A DNA stretch of 64,000 nt. Origin: CAZBDU01 sp964490725 (lineage in GTDB: Bacteria; Spirochaetota; Spirochaetia; SZUA-6; DRHE01). This document shows, in pieces, positions 44,491 to 53,591 of the stretch (position 1 is the first letter of the stretch; each line of letters starts with the position of its first letter). The DNA lies in assembly GCA_964490725.1 (NCBI GenBank), contig CAZBDU010000002.1, forward strand, positions 73,068 to 137,067, written 5' to 3'. The position numbers and the translations under genes were made by a program. The notes under the pieces were generated by a model. That model had not been told where the DNA came from and made no database searches. It was given only the letters and a program-made list of their open reading frames with translations.

Positions 44491-46329
44491 TCAGCTCACG
44501 CCGCCAGTCTGTACCAGCCGCTTCAGGCCCACGGTAGAGAGGGTATCCCCCTTCACCACGCCGTCCCTGTCCCAACCGCGCTCGGCGTAGTACTCGTCGA
44601 GCATGGTCGCGTACATCTGTTCGGTGATCCGCCTGCCCTTGCACGGGCCGCTTTGTACCTGCTCCCTCATTATCCTCTCTGGAATCAGGTCGTGATTGCG
44701 GCGGACGCCTTCACGGTTGAGGATTACCCGCTCCAGGTTATATATCCGCTCGCCGATCCGCAGAAGCCGAGGGGTGAATTCGAAACCTGTAACTGCTTCA
44801 AGAGTCTTCCCGGTGGGGGCATCCGAAAAACCCATGGAGCCGCGGGCCACCGTGCACACGCCCACACTGTCTACATAAGCCCGGTTGTCCTGAACAGTCT
44901 TGACCAGTTTGGCCTTTCCTTCTACGGCAAAGCGGTCGTAGTCCTTGGAATAAAGCTCCGCTCTTACGGTCCAGCCGCCGACGCTGTGGCAGGCTCCGCG
45001 GCTGGCCGTGCCAAAGGTGAGCGCGTTTCCATGGAAGCCGCGGGGGTCGTAGGCGGAAAAGGGCAGTCCCTTTACCGCCAGGATGAAAGGCTTCCACTCC
45101 GGCCTGGCTTTCTCCACACTGCGCATGCCCTCGGCCAGAAGCGCCCCAATACCGCGACGGTGGACAATCAGGGGCACCATGTCTACTAGGGCCCGTGCAT
45201 TGCCAAAGCGGGCCTCGACGCCTTCCGTTTCCAGCACGCTGACCAGCCCATTCTCGAAAAGCTCCATGGTCAGGGCGATGGCACTTCCTGTAGAAATGGT
45301 GTCGACTCCTAACTCGTCGCACAACTGGGCAGCTCTGACGATCGCGCCGAAGTCGTCCACCCCGCAGTTGGAGCCGAGCATGGCCACGGTTTCGTACTCC
45401 GTCCTCGCCCGCGAGCCAGCGAAGGGGCCGGTCTTGACCTCGTTCACCTTGCCGCAGGCGATCGGACATAGATAACAGGCAGTGTGCTTGACCAGATACG
45501 TGTCCACCATGGCGTGAGCATCGATCCGGTCCGCTCGCTCGAAGTAGGAGCTCTGGAAGTTCCGGGTCGGGAGGCTGCCCAGCTCATTAAGACTTTCCAA
45601 GAATTGAAGCGTGCCGTATTTGGCATGGACGGCCCTGGTTTCCTTCAGATTTGCGACCGCTGTTTTGAACAGATTCTTGACTGACTCGGAATCGGCCACC
45701 GGAATTTCGGCGCTGCCCCGCACGGCGACGCCTTTCAAGCGCTTCCAGCCCATGACCGCCCCGGCGCCGCCTCGACCAAAGAAGCGTCCATCCACCCCTA
45801 TACAGGCAAGCGCGACCAAGTTTTCCCCGGCCGGACCAATGGACAGAGCGGCAGAACCTTGCCCCAGACTTTCGCGCAGCGCCTTCTGCGACTCCACTGT
45901 GCTGGCGCCAAGCATAGGACGAGCGTCATGAAACCCAACACGCCCATCGACGATTGTGAGGTACACCCAGTCGTCCGACTGGCCCTCGATGATCAGTCCA
46001 TCAAATCCCGCCTTCTTGAGATACGGGCCGAAGCTCCCGCTGGAGTTCGTGCAGAGATAGATTCCCGTGTTCGGGGACTTGGTGGCCAGCTGGAACTTGG
46101 TGGTGGCCGGCAGGCGCACCCCGGTGAGGGGACCGGTCACGAAAATGAGCTTGTTCTCGGAAGAGAGCGGTGCGACCCCAGGGCCGATCTCGTCGTAGTA
46201 GTACTTGGCGGCAAGGCCGCGCCCGCCCAGAAGCAGTCTGACTTCCTCCAGGTTGAGGGCCTCGCTGCCAACCCGGCGCGTGGAGAGGTCGATCCGCAGC
46301 ACCCTGCCCATGTATCCGCCTCTTAGCAC
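44491..46329 (-). CDS. Aldehyde:ferredoxin oxidoreductase (AOR), copy 2
   Basis: 612 residues. GGYMGRVLRIDLSTRRVG at the start, FVTGPLTGVRLPATTKFQLA, AGENLVALACIGVDGRFFGR; cluster ligands C-x2-C-x3-C in ACYLCPIACG and the fourth Cys in DSVGVCTVARG. GLGVDTISTGS-type helix (CDELGVDTISTGSAIALTME) conserved. The GTG at 46329 is kept because GGYMGR aligns with GYWGR of AOR 1; an ATG at 46311 with AGAGG upstream would remove it. It follows the GRE 1 activase by 135 bases, where a small GC-rich stretch shows no gene. Confidence 0.93.
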   Translation of the reverse strand: MLRGGYMGRVLRIDLSTRRVGSEALNLEEVRLLLGGRGLAAKYYYDEIGPGVAPLSSENKLIFVTGPLTGVRLPATTKFQLATKSPNTGIYLCTNSSGSFGPYLKKAGFDGLIIEGQSDDWVYLTIVDGRVGFHDARPMLGASTVESQKALRESLGQGSAALSIGPAGENLVALACIGVDGRFFGRGGAGAVMGWKRLKGVAVRGSAEIPVADSESVKNLFKTAVANLKETRAVHAKYGTLQFLESLNELGSLPTRNFQSSYFERADRIDAHAMVDTYLVKHTACYLCPIACGKVNEVKTGPFAGSRARTEYETVAMLGSNCGVDDFGAIVRAAQLCDELGVDTISTGSAIALTMELFENGLVSVLETEGVEARFGNARALVDMVPLIVHRRGIGALLAEGMRSVEKARPEWKPFILAVKGLPFSAYDPRGFHGNALTFGTASRGACHSVGGWTVRAELYSKDYDRFAVEGKAKLVKTVQDNRAYVDSVGVCTVARGSMGFSDAPTGKTLEAVTGFEFTPRLLRIGERIYNLERVILNREGVRRNHDLIPERIMREQVQSGPCKGRRITEQMYATMLDEYYAERGWDRDGVVKGDTLSTVGLKRLVQTGGVS

Positions 46330-46464
46330 CTTGATGTCTCCTATTCGCTGTCGCCCGGCCCGCCGCCTGAAGCCGAACCCTCGGCTCCTTCCTTGGCCGC
46401 CGGTCTCCTCACCGCGCCCGATCCGGCGAAGAAGAATTGTTCCATGTGAGATTCTGGCAGAACG

Positions 46465-47355
46465 CTAGTGGATCCTAACCGTCAAGCCTTCCTTGTGAAA
46501 AGTATCCGCACAGTCCGTCAGCGCCCGCCTTGAAGGTGGATTCACCTCTGCGCATCCGTATTGCCTGCCGATGGCAAGATATTTCGCCGCGCCATAGGCA
46601 TGGTAGGGAAGGAGGTGCACCTCCGCAGCGTTGTTACAATCTCTTATGAAACAGGCCAGCTCTCGAAATGACTCTGTGTTGAACCCCGGAACAACGGGAA
46701 TACGGAAGACCACCTCCTTTTCGCGGGCGATCTTCCGAGCGTTTTCGAGGATAGTCTCGTTGGGTACACCGGTCATCTTCTCGTGGCGGTGTGAGTTGTA
46801 CTCCTTCAAGTCGTAGAGGATGAGATCCGCCTTCTCGAGCGTGCGCCACAGACAATCCCAGCTCGCGCATCCTGAGGTTTCCACGGAAACATGAATCTGG
46901 TCCTCGTGTAGTGCTGCGATCAGCTCACGACAGAAATCTCCCTGCCCGAGAGGCTCACCCCCCGACAGAGTAACACCACCCCCGGATTTCTGAAAGAAGG
47001 GCAAATCTCGCTCCAATCGTCGCAGAACCTCGGAGAGCTGCATCCGTTCGCCGATCAGCCGCAGCGCCCCTGAGGGGCAGGCTTCGGCGCACCCGCCACA
47101 GCGAAGGCATTTTCTCTTGTCTATCGCTACGCCGCGAACACCGACCGAGATTGCGCGCTGCGTGCACTGTTCCTCGCACTGCTTGCAGCCAAGGCACTTC
47201 CGTTCGGAATAGAGCAGCTCCGCTTCAAACCTCTGCGATTCCGGATTCGAACACCACGTGCATTGCAGCGGACAACCCTTGAGAAAAAGCACCGTACGTA
47301 CACCGGGACCGTCGTGAAGGGAAAACCTCTGAATGTTGAAAACCAGTCCTTCCAT
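46465..47355 (-). CDS. Glycyl radical enzyme activating protein (radical SAM), copy 1
   Basis: 296 residues. Radical SAM cluster C28-x3-C32-x2-C35 (GCPLQCTWCSNPE), then two ferredoxin-like clusters: KCLGCKQCEEQC and KCLRCGGCAEACPSGA. GGGVTLSGGEPLGQ is the SAM-binding region. The extra clusters place it with activases of dehydratase/lyase GREs rather than PflA. It is 39 bases downstream of GRE 1 and should place the radical on its Gly771. Confidence 0.95.
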   Translation of the reverse strand: MEGLVFNIQRFSLHDGPGVRTVLFLKGCPLQCTWCSNPESQRFEAELLYSERKCLGCKQCEEQCTQRAISVGVRGVAIDKRKCLRCGGCAEACPSGALRLIGERMQLSEVLRRLERDLPFFQKSGGGVTLSGGEPLGQGDFCRELIAALHEDQIHVSVETSGCASWDCLWRTLEKADLILYDLKEYNSHRHEKMTGVPNETILENARKIAREKEVVFRIPVVPGFNTESFRELACFIRDCNNAAEVHLLPYHAYGAAKYLAIGRQYGCAEVNPPSRRALTDCADTFHKEGLTVRIH

Positions 47356-47394
47356 GTCGTTTTCCGTCGTTTTCCGATCTCTGCTGCAAGATTT

Positions 47395-49785
47395 CTAGAG
47401 GTTGGCAAGCTCCGTTCTATCGATAATGTCGTCCTGGACCCCCCTATCCAACTCCACGAAGAATGCACTGTATCCCGCAACTCGGATAATCAAGCCCTTG
47501 TATTCCGCAGGATTCTTCTGAGCCGCGCGCAAGGTCTCTGCAGAAACCACATTGAATTGGACATGCCAACCCCCAAGGTCAAAATACGTGCGGACAAGAC
47601 CGGCCAAACCTTCTCGCCCAACATCGGTTTCCAGCAGCTTGGGGGTAAACTTCATGTTTAGAATGGTCCCGTTCGTGATCAGCTCGTGATCCAGCTTGGC
47701 TACCGATCGAGCGATTGCCGTCGGACCGTGGAGGTCGCATCCATGAACCGGGGAGACGCCGTCAGCGAGGGGCGTCCGGCTGAGACGGCCGTTGGGTAGG
47801 GCACCCACATGCGTTCCCAGCGGGACGTTGGCAGAAACGGAGTATATTCCCGGCCGGTATACCCCTCCCCGGGTGTTTCGATATTGAGAAACCTCTTTGC
47901 AGTAGACGTCCGCGACTTCACGCGCAATGTTGTCGACATAGTCGTCGTCATTGCCCCACTTTGGAGCCTTGCTCAGAAGCATCTGCCGGAGAACTTCTTT
48001 GTCGGCGAAATCGGCGTCGAGCGCGTCTACCAGCTCCTCCATGGAAAGCTTCTTCTCTGCAAAGACGAGCTTCTTGATTACCGCCAAGGAGTCTGCGACA
48101 TCGGCCAAGCCCACTGCCTGCGGGCCTGTGTAGTTATGCCGCGCTCCGCCGGCGGTGACATCCACTCCCTTTTCCAGACAATCGTCCAACACCAGTGACA
48201 TGTAGGGCAGCGGAAATATCCGCGCATGGGTTCTCTCGATGACGTTCAGGGCCGTCACCATTTGCTTCACGTAGAATCGTATCTGGGCACGAAAGGCGTC
48301 GAAGACCTCGGCAAAGCTCTGGAATTGCCTCGGATTCCCGGTCTTGGGTCCAATCTGGCTGCCGGTGAGCCGACACACGCCATCGTTCAGCGCCAGCTCG
48401 AGCGCCTTGCCCAGATTGGACATCGCTGCGTTGGTTTCTCCGTTGCAGTGCGGCGGAACGGGTTCGACGCAGCCGGAAACCCCGTAATTCCTCGCCTCCT
48501 CCAGGGGGACGCCGATGGACATGAGGGAGGGGATCGCGACATCGTCGTTGAAAAACTCCGGCTTCGTCCTTCCGGTCGCGGCGATTTCAACAGCTTTCAC
48601 GAAGAAATCATGCGGAGTGTTCGGATGAACGCGAACCCCAAGATTCGGCTGTGTCAGCCTGGTGTTCGACTCGGCGGCCAGGCACATGTAGGACAGCTCA
48701 TTGGTGGTGTCCCTTCCACCGCCGTTCTGGCCGCCGAGCACGATGTTTTCGCCGATGGAGAAGCCTGCGAAGTACTTCGCGCAGTCTAGGTCGTATGCCC
48801 GCATGATTTCGGTAAGCTTGACCCACAGGCATTCCACAAGCTCTTGGGCTTCTTCTCGAGTAATGAGCTCCTGCTCGGTACTGCGCGCATAGTACGGATA
48901 CATGTATTGGTCGAAGCGGCCGGGCGACACTCCGAGGCCGTTTTGTTCCACAAACAAAAGTAAGTGCAGGAACCAAAAAGACTGGACCGCCTCCCTGAAG
49001 TCGCGAGCCGGATGGGCCGGCACCCGCCGGCATATCGCGGCGATTCTTTCCAGCTCCCCTTTCCAGCGGGAATCCCCCTCCGTCCGGGCCAGTCTTTCGG
49101 CTTCAGCGGTGTAGCGCTGCGCCCAATCCACGATCGCCTCGCAGATGATCACTTCTGCCTGGTAGAAAGCCCATCTCCCGGCCTGATCAGGATCGCAGAG
49201 ATCCAGGCTTTCCAGTTTCGCTTCGATTTCCTCTTTGATCCTCAGTAGTCCTTTGGCCAGCACCTTGTCGTAGTCGACCAGCACGTGACCGATGCTTCCC
49301 GTCAAGTGGATGTCCACACTGAAGATCGGCTGTTCCAGCAGAACGAGCTCCCGCGTGCGTGCCGGCATCGCCTCCAGAGCGATTTCCTTGACCGTCTTGT
49401 GCTTCCAATATGGCAGAATCTGCTCCAACAGCTCCTTTTTGACTTCCGGCCTGACCAGCAGTCGATCCTGCTCTCTTTTCGAGAACTGGTCGATTTCCTG
49501 TTCAAGGTATTCGGCTTCAGTTTCCGGAAAAAGGGGAGCTGCCCGCAATTTGCCGGCCTGCGCGCCCACGATCAACTGATCCCTCTGGATAAATATCGAC
49601 ATCTCCCGTAGCACCCTGGCCAGGGCCTTGGCCCGCCGGATGAGCACGGGCTGCGTTTCGGTTTCTTTGTACGACAGCGTGACAATTCGCGCCCGCTCGA
49701 TGCAGATCTCAGGTCGCACGGCCAGAATTTCATCGTTCAGCTTGCGGGTTCTCCAGTGTACCGGGTCTTCACCATGCATGGTCAT
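47395..49785 (-). CDS. Glycyl radical enzyme 1 (GCVEP dehydratase/lyase type)
   Basis: 796 residues. Active-site C439-V-E441 in YGVSGCVEPVPPH and the glycyl loop RVAGYSAFFVELDRG with radical Gly771 near the C-terminus. The G-C-V-E-P pattern is shared by glycerol/propanediol dehydratases and choline lyase, so dehydration or C-X lyase chemistry is expected rather than formate formation. Substrate-pocket residues cannot be assigned safely. The start at ATG 49785 (GGGGGG upstream) is preferred over a longer frame that runs into the dehydrogenase gene; it still overlaps that gene by 17 bases. Confidence 0.92.
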   Translation of the reverse strand: MTMHGEDPVHWRTRKLNDEILAVRPEICIERARIVTLSYKETETQPVLIRRAKALARVLREMSIFIQRDQLIVGAQAGKLRAAPLFPETEAEYLEQEIDQFSKREQDRLLVRPEVKKELLEQILPYWKHKTVKEIALEAMPARTRELVLLEQPIFSVDIHLTGSIGHVLVDYDKVLAKGLLRIKEEIEAKLESLDLCDPDQAGRWAFYQAEVIICEAIVDWAQRYTAEAERLARTEGDSRWKGELERIAAICRRVPAHPARDFREAVQSFWFLHLLLFVEQNGLGVSPGRFDQYMYPYYARSTEQELITREEAQELVECLWVKLTEIMRAYDLDCAKYFAGFSIGENIVLGGQNGGGRDTTNELSYMCLAAESNTRLTQPNLGVRVHPNTPHDFFVKAVEIAATGRTKPEFFNDDVAIPSLMSIGVPLEEARNYGVSGCVEPVPPHCNGETNAAMSNLGKALELALNDGVCRLTGSQIGPKTGNPRQFQSFAEVFDAFRAQIRFYVKQMVTALNVIERTHARIFPLPYMSLVLDDCLEKGVDVTAGGARHNYTGPQAVGLADVADSLAVIKKLVFAEKKLSMEELVDALDADFADKEVLRQMLLSKAPKWGNDDDYVDNIAREVADVYCKEVSQYRNTRGGVYRPGIYSVSANVPLGTHVGALPNGRLSRTPLADGVSPVHGCDLHGPTAIARSVAKLDHELITNGTILNMKFTPKLLETDVGREGLAGLVRTYFDLGGWHVQFNVVSAETLRAAQKNPAEYKGLIIRVAGYSAFFVELDRGVQDDIIDRTELANL

Positions 49786-50812
49786 GTTCACCCCCCTGAT
49801 TGACATCGATGAGGATCTTGTGAATGCCCTCCGGTGCAGCATTCCAATCTTTGAGCGCTTCCTCCGTTCTTTCAAAAGGATAAATACGAGTAATCATCTT
49901 CTCAACAGGGACCTCCCCAGATTTCAACATCCGGATGACCTCTGGAAAGACTCCGACAGCGTTTCGCGAGCCGAGGATGTCCAACTCCTTCATGACGAAT
50001 TGCGCCGAGTTGTAGCAGACCTCCTGCTTCGCGTAGCCTACATATACCACGCGGCCGGCCTGAGCCACCGCATCGACAGCAAGGCGATACGTCGACGGCA
50101 GCCCGACCGCCTCAAAGACTACGCTCGCGCCTTCCCCATTGGTGAAAGTTCTCACCGCTTCTAGAGGATCCACTTTGGAATTGTCGACCGTGTGTACGGC
50201 GCCGAACGCTTCTGCCATCTCCAATTTTGACCCCGCAATGTCCACACCGATCACCCGGGCGCCTCTTTGAACCGCGGTAGCAATTATACCTAACCCGATA
50301 GTACCGCAGCCGAGTACAAGCACCGTATCATTTTCGTCCACTCTGCCCCTCTTCACGGCGTGATACCCGATGCACAGGGGCTCCACCAGAGCTACGTGCT
50401 CTGGAATCAGTCCGTCGCTCGGATAGACCTTGCTATGATGGATGGACAAACGCTCCAAGAGAGCACCGTCACGCTGGACGCCCATGGTTTCGTTGTGAAG
50501 GCAGCAGTTGGTACGACCCACTCTGCAGGCCGAGCACCTCCGGCAGTGGAAATAGGGCGATACCGTGACCGCATCACCAGGCCGGAAATGCTCGGGGACC
50601 GCTGCTCCCGCCTTTAGAACAACCGCGCTCACTTCGTGACCCGGGATTCGGGGATAGCTCACCATGACAAAAGTGCCGCGATAGCTATTCAGGTCGCTCC
50701 CGCACAACCCGACATATCTGATGCCCAAGAGAAGATCCTCGGGACCCATCTCGGGCTCATCGACCTCGACAAGCTCTACCACCCCGGGTTTCGGTATCAG
50801 AACGGCGCGCAT
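49769..50812 (-). CDS. Zinc-dependent alcohol dehydrogenase (sorbitol dehydrogenase-like), copy 2
   Basis: 347 residues. Zinc ligands in YVGLCGSDLNS and PGHEVSA; structural zinc CRRCSACRVGRTNCC; Rossmann VLVLGCGTIGLGIIATA with acidic VIGVDIAGSK for NAD. The subgroup oxidises polyols or their aldehydes. AAAGGAGG ribosome site. Overlaps DUF362 upstream by 16 bases and GRE 1 downstream by 17. Confidence 0.93.
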   Translation of the reverse strand: MRAVLIPKPGVVELVEVDEPEMGPEDLLLGIRYVGLCGSDLNSYRGTFVMVSYPRIPGHEVSAVVLKAGAAVPEHFRPGDAVTVSPYFHCRRCSACRVGRTNCCLHNETMGVQRDGALLERLSIHHSKVYPSDGLIPEHVALVEPLCIGYHAVKRGRVDENDTVLVLGCGTIGLGIIATAVQRGARVIGVDIAGSKLEMAEAFGAVHTVDNSKVDPLEAVRTFTNGEGASVVFEAVGLPSTYRLAVDAVAQAGRVVYVGYAKQEVCYNSAQFVMKELDILGSRNAVGVFPEVIRMLKSGEVPVEKMITRIYPFERTEEALKDWNAAPEGIHKILIDVNQGGEHDHAW

Positions 50813-51294
50813 CTCTTTCCTCCTTTCCTTGGCAACATTTCATCGAGCGCCTCTCTCAGCGATCCAGTGACCCCAGGAATAGCCTCGTTCGGCGGACAGC
50901 CGTAGGCAAAATGGCCTTTCCCCTCGTGTTTCTTCAGGCAGTTCCCATACAGAGCGATCTTGGCAATCTCGAGCTCGGAGAAGAAAGCCCCTCCGGGGAC
51001 CTCCACCTTGCTCTTGGGACCTTTGCGCAGGCCTACCACTTTGGCCCCCGCCTCTCCCAGAATCACCTCGCAGCCGTTGCCGGAAAAGATCTCGGCCGTC
51101 GCCAGGGTCACCTGGGGATTAGCGCAATCAAAGCTGTTGGGCAAGGCGATATTGGGCTTTATCAGGACCCGCTTTCCTTCGCCACACAGCTCCTCCACGC
51201 CGCCGATTATTGCGAACGCCTCCCTCACCGCCTCGCGGATCGTGGAGTCCAACGCCAGGGCCGGAACCTTCACCAGTGCCACTCTTGAACTCAT
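50797..51294 (-). CDS. Short DUF362 protein with internal deletion
   Basis: 165 residues against about 300-415 for the family. The N-terminal half is DUF362 (RVALVKVPALALDSTIREAV, RVLIKPNIALPNSFD, EVILGEAGAK), then the sequence jumps to what looks like the family C-terminus (CLKKHEGKGHFAYGCPP). The middle with the L-K-T-H region is missing yet the frame is open. ATGA overlap with the membrane protein upstream sets the start. Either a functional mini version or an in-frame deletion; sequence alone does not tell. Confidence 0.72.
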   Translation of the reverse strand: MSSRVALVKVPALALDSTIREAVREAFAIIGGVEELCGEGKRVLIKPNIALPNSFDCANPQVTLATAEIFSGNGCEVILGEAGAKVVGLRKGPKSKVEVPGGAFFSELEIAKIALYGNCLKKHEGKGHFAYGCPPNEAIPGVTGSLREALDEMLPRKGGKRCAPF

Positions 51295-53591
51295 GCTTCT
51301 GTCCTCACGGAGCGCCACAGCAATAGGGCGGCGAATAGGTACGCTCCGGCTCCGATAAGCAGCACCTGGACAAATCCAACCACCAGGGCAACGACAACCG
51401 CCAAGACCGATCCCAGCACCGAGGCGATGCCGTTCAAGGCGTAGGCCGAAGGCACTCTCGAGGAGTTGTAGGCCGAAAGGATCCTCAATCCGACGGGAAA
51501 GGGCATGCCCATACAGAAGCCCAGGGGGCTGACCAGTCCCACTACAACAAGGGCACGATACAGCAGGCTCAACCCGATGGCTCGTTCGATGACCATACCT
51601 AACAGCGGTATGTAGAGCAAGACCAACAGGACGATGATTGCGGTGAGAAGAACGAGGATTCTCCTCTTTCCGTGCTTGAACAGTGAATCACTGAGGAGGC
51701 TACCAGCACCGCCGGACAGAAGAAGGGAAAACAGAACCACAGAGAAGAGAAGGGAGGGATAACCTAGGAGGAGCAGCAGTTTCTGAACGAGCACCACCTC
51801 AACGAGCATGTAACCCACGCCCAGCAAGGGGAAGTAGAATGGAAGAAAATATCTCTCGCCTCGCGCGCCATCACTCTTTTTTCTTTCCCGCGCACAGAGC
51901 CACACGATTGAGCCGACGAGGAGCACAGAGACGGGAAAGAGAACGGCCTGTAACTCCACCGGCAGGCGTCGATCGAATTGGTAGAAGAAGGGGCTGTTGT
52001 CTGTGGCCGGGCTTACGCGCGCGCCTGTGAAGGAGATAAACTCTTCCAGGCTTTGGCGACCCCTGACAACCAGGCTGTAGAACATGCCCGCGGACCTGAA
52101 CGGCACATACAAGGGACGAAATCCCAGGGATCTGGCCCGAGCTTCGATATCTCTTGCTTCCTCCGGAGTGAAGCTGCGTTTCTGAACAATCAGGAGAGGG
52201 CTGCTGATTTCCCGCTTGTCGCTGCCGTTAAGGACAAGAACGTGTTCCGCTGCTTCGCGCACATCCCTCCCTGCGTCCTGCAAGGCGAACAGAGCGGTAA
52301 TAAACCCTTTGGTGAGGTCATTGATGTCGTGGAATATGATAACGAGTCGGCCGTCGCTCGCCAGCAAACGTAGGTAGCTGCTGAACGCCTCCCGTGTGAA
52401 CACGTAGTTCTCCGTAAGGGAAAGACCCTGCTGATCCGCGGCCTGAACATACACCAAGGACAGGTATATGATATCGTACGCCTCCTTCGTAGCCTCGATG
52501 AAGCGCCGGCCCTCATCCCGTACGATCTCGATGCCCTTGTAGCCGGCGTAGATCCCGCCATTGAAAGCGGCGAACTTGTTCATGGCTCGGATGATTCCTG
52601 GATTGACTTCTACGCCCACGATTTTGCGGCTGCCCCCCAAGAAGGCCAACAACGCGTCTTTTCCTCCTCCGGGTCCGATGATAAGCACCTTATCCCTCTT
52701 GCCCCAGCGGAAGGGGAAATAACCGATTTCTTTTCGCAGATACTCGATTGTTCGCAGATCCCCGTCAAATTCCACCATCGGCGTGCCAGCGCCGCTGTCT
52801 GTGTAGATCAGCTTCTGCCGGGGGTCACCACTTTCTACCACGTCGACTCTGCCCAAGGCATTCCAACTCGTGTCGATGACTCGCCTCTCCGACTCGGAAC
52901 CGGAAAGCTCGGCGAACATTGTCTTCGTATAGTGGAATCTGTCCGGATGGTGGAGCCGAACGAGGCCATACTTCGAGTTCGCGAGGCCCACCAACAAAGC
53001 CAGGCCAAGCGCGCTGAACGACAGGATCCTCCAGAGTTTCCCTGAAGCGAAAAGCAACGCAGAAAGACAGGGCACCAGGACCAAAAAGACCGCCGTACCG
53101 TACCCGCCGAGCTTTTCGAGCGAGAAAACCACAGCCAAGGCTCCGAAGGCGGCGCCAGTGAGATCAGCGAAGTAGATCCTCCCGCTCCGCGAGGAGAATC
53201 TGACGAAACACGCCGCCAAGATCGCTCCAACAAAAAAGAAAGGGAAAAAGGCCACGACGACATACAGCAGCAACAGCCGGGCTGAGGGCAGAACGACAAC
53301 CAACAGGACCGACAACAAGATGAAAACGGAAACGATCAGGGAACAGACGGCGAGGCCATTTCCAAGGACTCTTGCGCTCCACGATGAGATCCGCAGCCGG
53401 GCAATCAATACCGCCCCACCGGAGAGTCCCAGGACGGCAACAGAGACTACGGCGAACACGTAATGGTAGTACAGGATCACGGAGAACAGACGGGTGAGAG
53501 TGACCTCCAGGATCATCATTGTCATGGAAGTGAAAAACACCGCTGCTAGGAGAGAAATCTCGTTCGGAGGCGCCGATTCCCCGGTGCTCAT
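51291..53591 (-). CDS. Membrane-bound spermidine-synthase-like protein
   Basis: 766 residues: about seven N-terminal membrane helices (residues 10-210), a soluble methyltransferase-like domain (VLIIGPGGGKDALLAFLGG, VGVEVNPGIIRAMNKF, VRDEGRRFIEA) like polyamine aminopropyltransferases, then about seven further helices. Several catalytic residues of true spermidine synthase (D-x-x-D near the active site) are not evident: YDIIYLSLVYVQ replaces the usual Y-D-x-I-x-x-D. Such membrane fusions are common and poorly characterised. ATGA overlaps both neighbours. Its place between the GRE activase and DUF362 is unusual. Confidence 0.85.
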   Translation of the reverse strand: MSTGESAPPNEISLLAAVFFTSMTMMILEVTLTRLFSVILYYHYVFAVVSVAVLGLSGGAVLIARLRISSWSARVLGNGLAVCSLIVSVFILLSVLLVVVLPSARLLLLYVVVAFFPFFFVGAILAACFVRFSSRSGRIYFADLTGAAFGALAVVFSLEKLGGYGTAVFLVLVPCLSALLFASGKLWRILSFSALGLALLVGLANSKYGLVRLHHPDRFHYTKTMFAELSGSESERRVIDTSWNALGRVDVVESGDPRQKLIYTDSGAGTPMVEFDGDLRTIEYLRKEIGYFPFRWGKRDKVLIIGPGGGKDALLAFLGGSRKIVGVEVNPGIIRAMNKFAAFNGGIYAGYKGIEIVRDEGRRFIEATKEAYDIIYLSLVYVQAADQQGLSLTENYVFTREAFSSYLRLLASDGRLVIIFHDINDLTKGFITALFALQDAGRDVREAAEHVLVLNGSDKREISSPLLIVQKRSFTPEEARDIEARARSLGFRPLYVPFRSAGMFYSLVVRGRQSLEEFISFTGARVSPATDNSPFFYQFDRRLPVELQAVLFPVSVLLVGSIVWLCARERKKSDGARGERYFLPFYFPLLGVGYMLVEVVLVQKLLLLLGYPSLLFSVVLFSLLLSGGAGSLLSDSLFKHGKRRILVLLTAIIVLLVLLYIPLLGMVIERAIGLSLLYRALVVVGLVSPLGFCMGMPFPVGLRILSAYNSSRVPSAYALNGIASVLGSVLAVVVALVVGFVQVLLIGAGAYLFAALLLWRSVRTEA

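Noticed and set aside
49786..49875. Longer start for GRE 1
   Set aside because: The extra 30 residues are antisense-like, lie within the dehydrogenase gene and do not match GRE N-termini.
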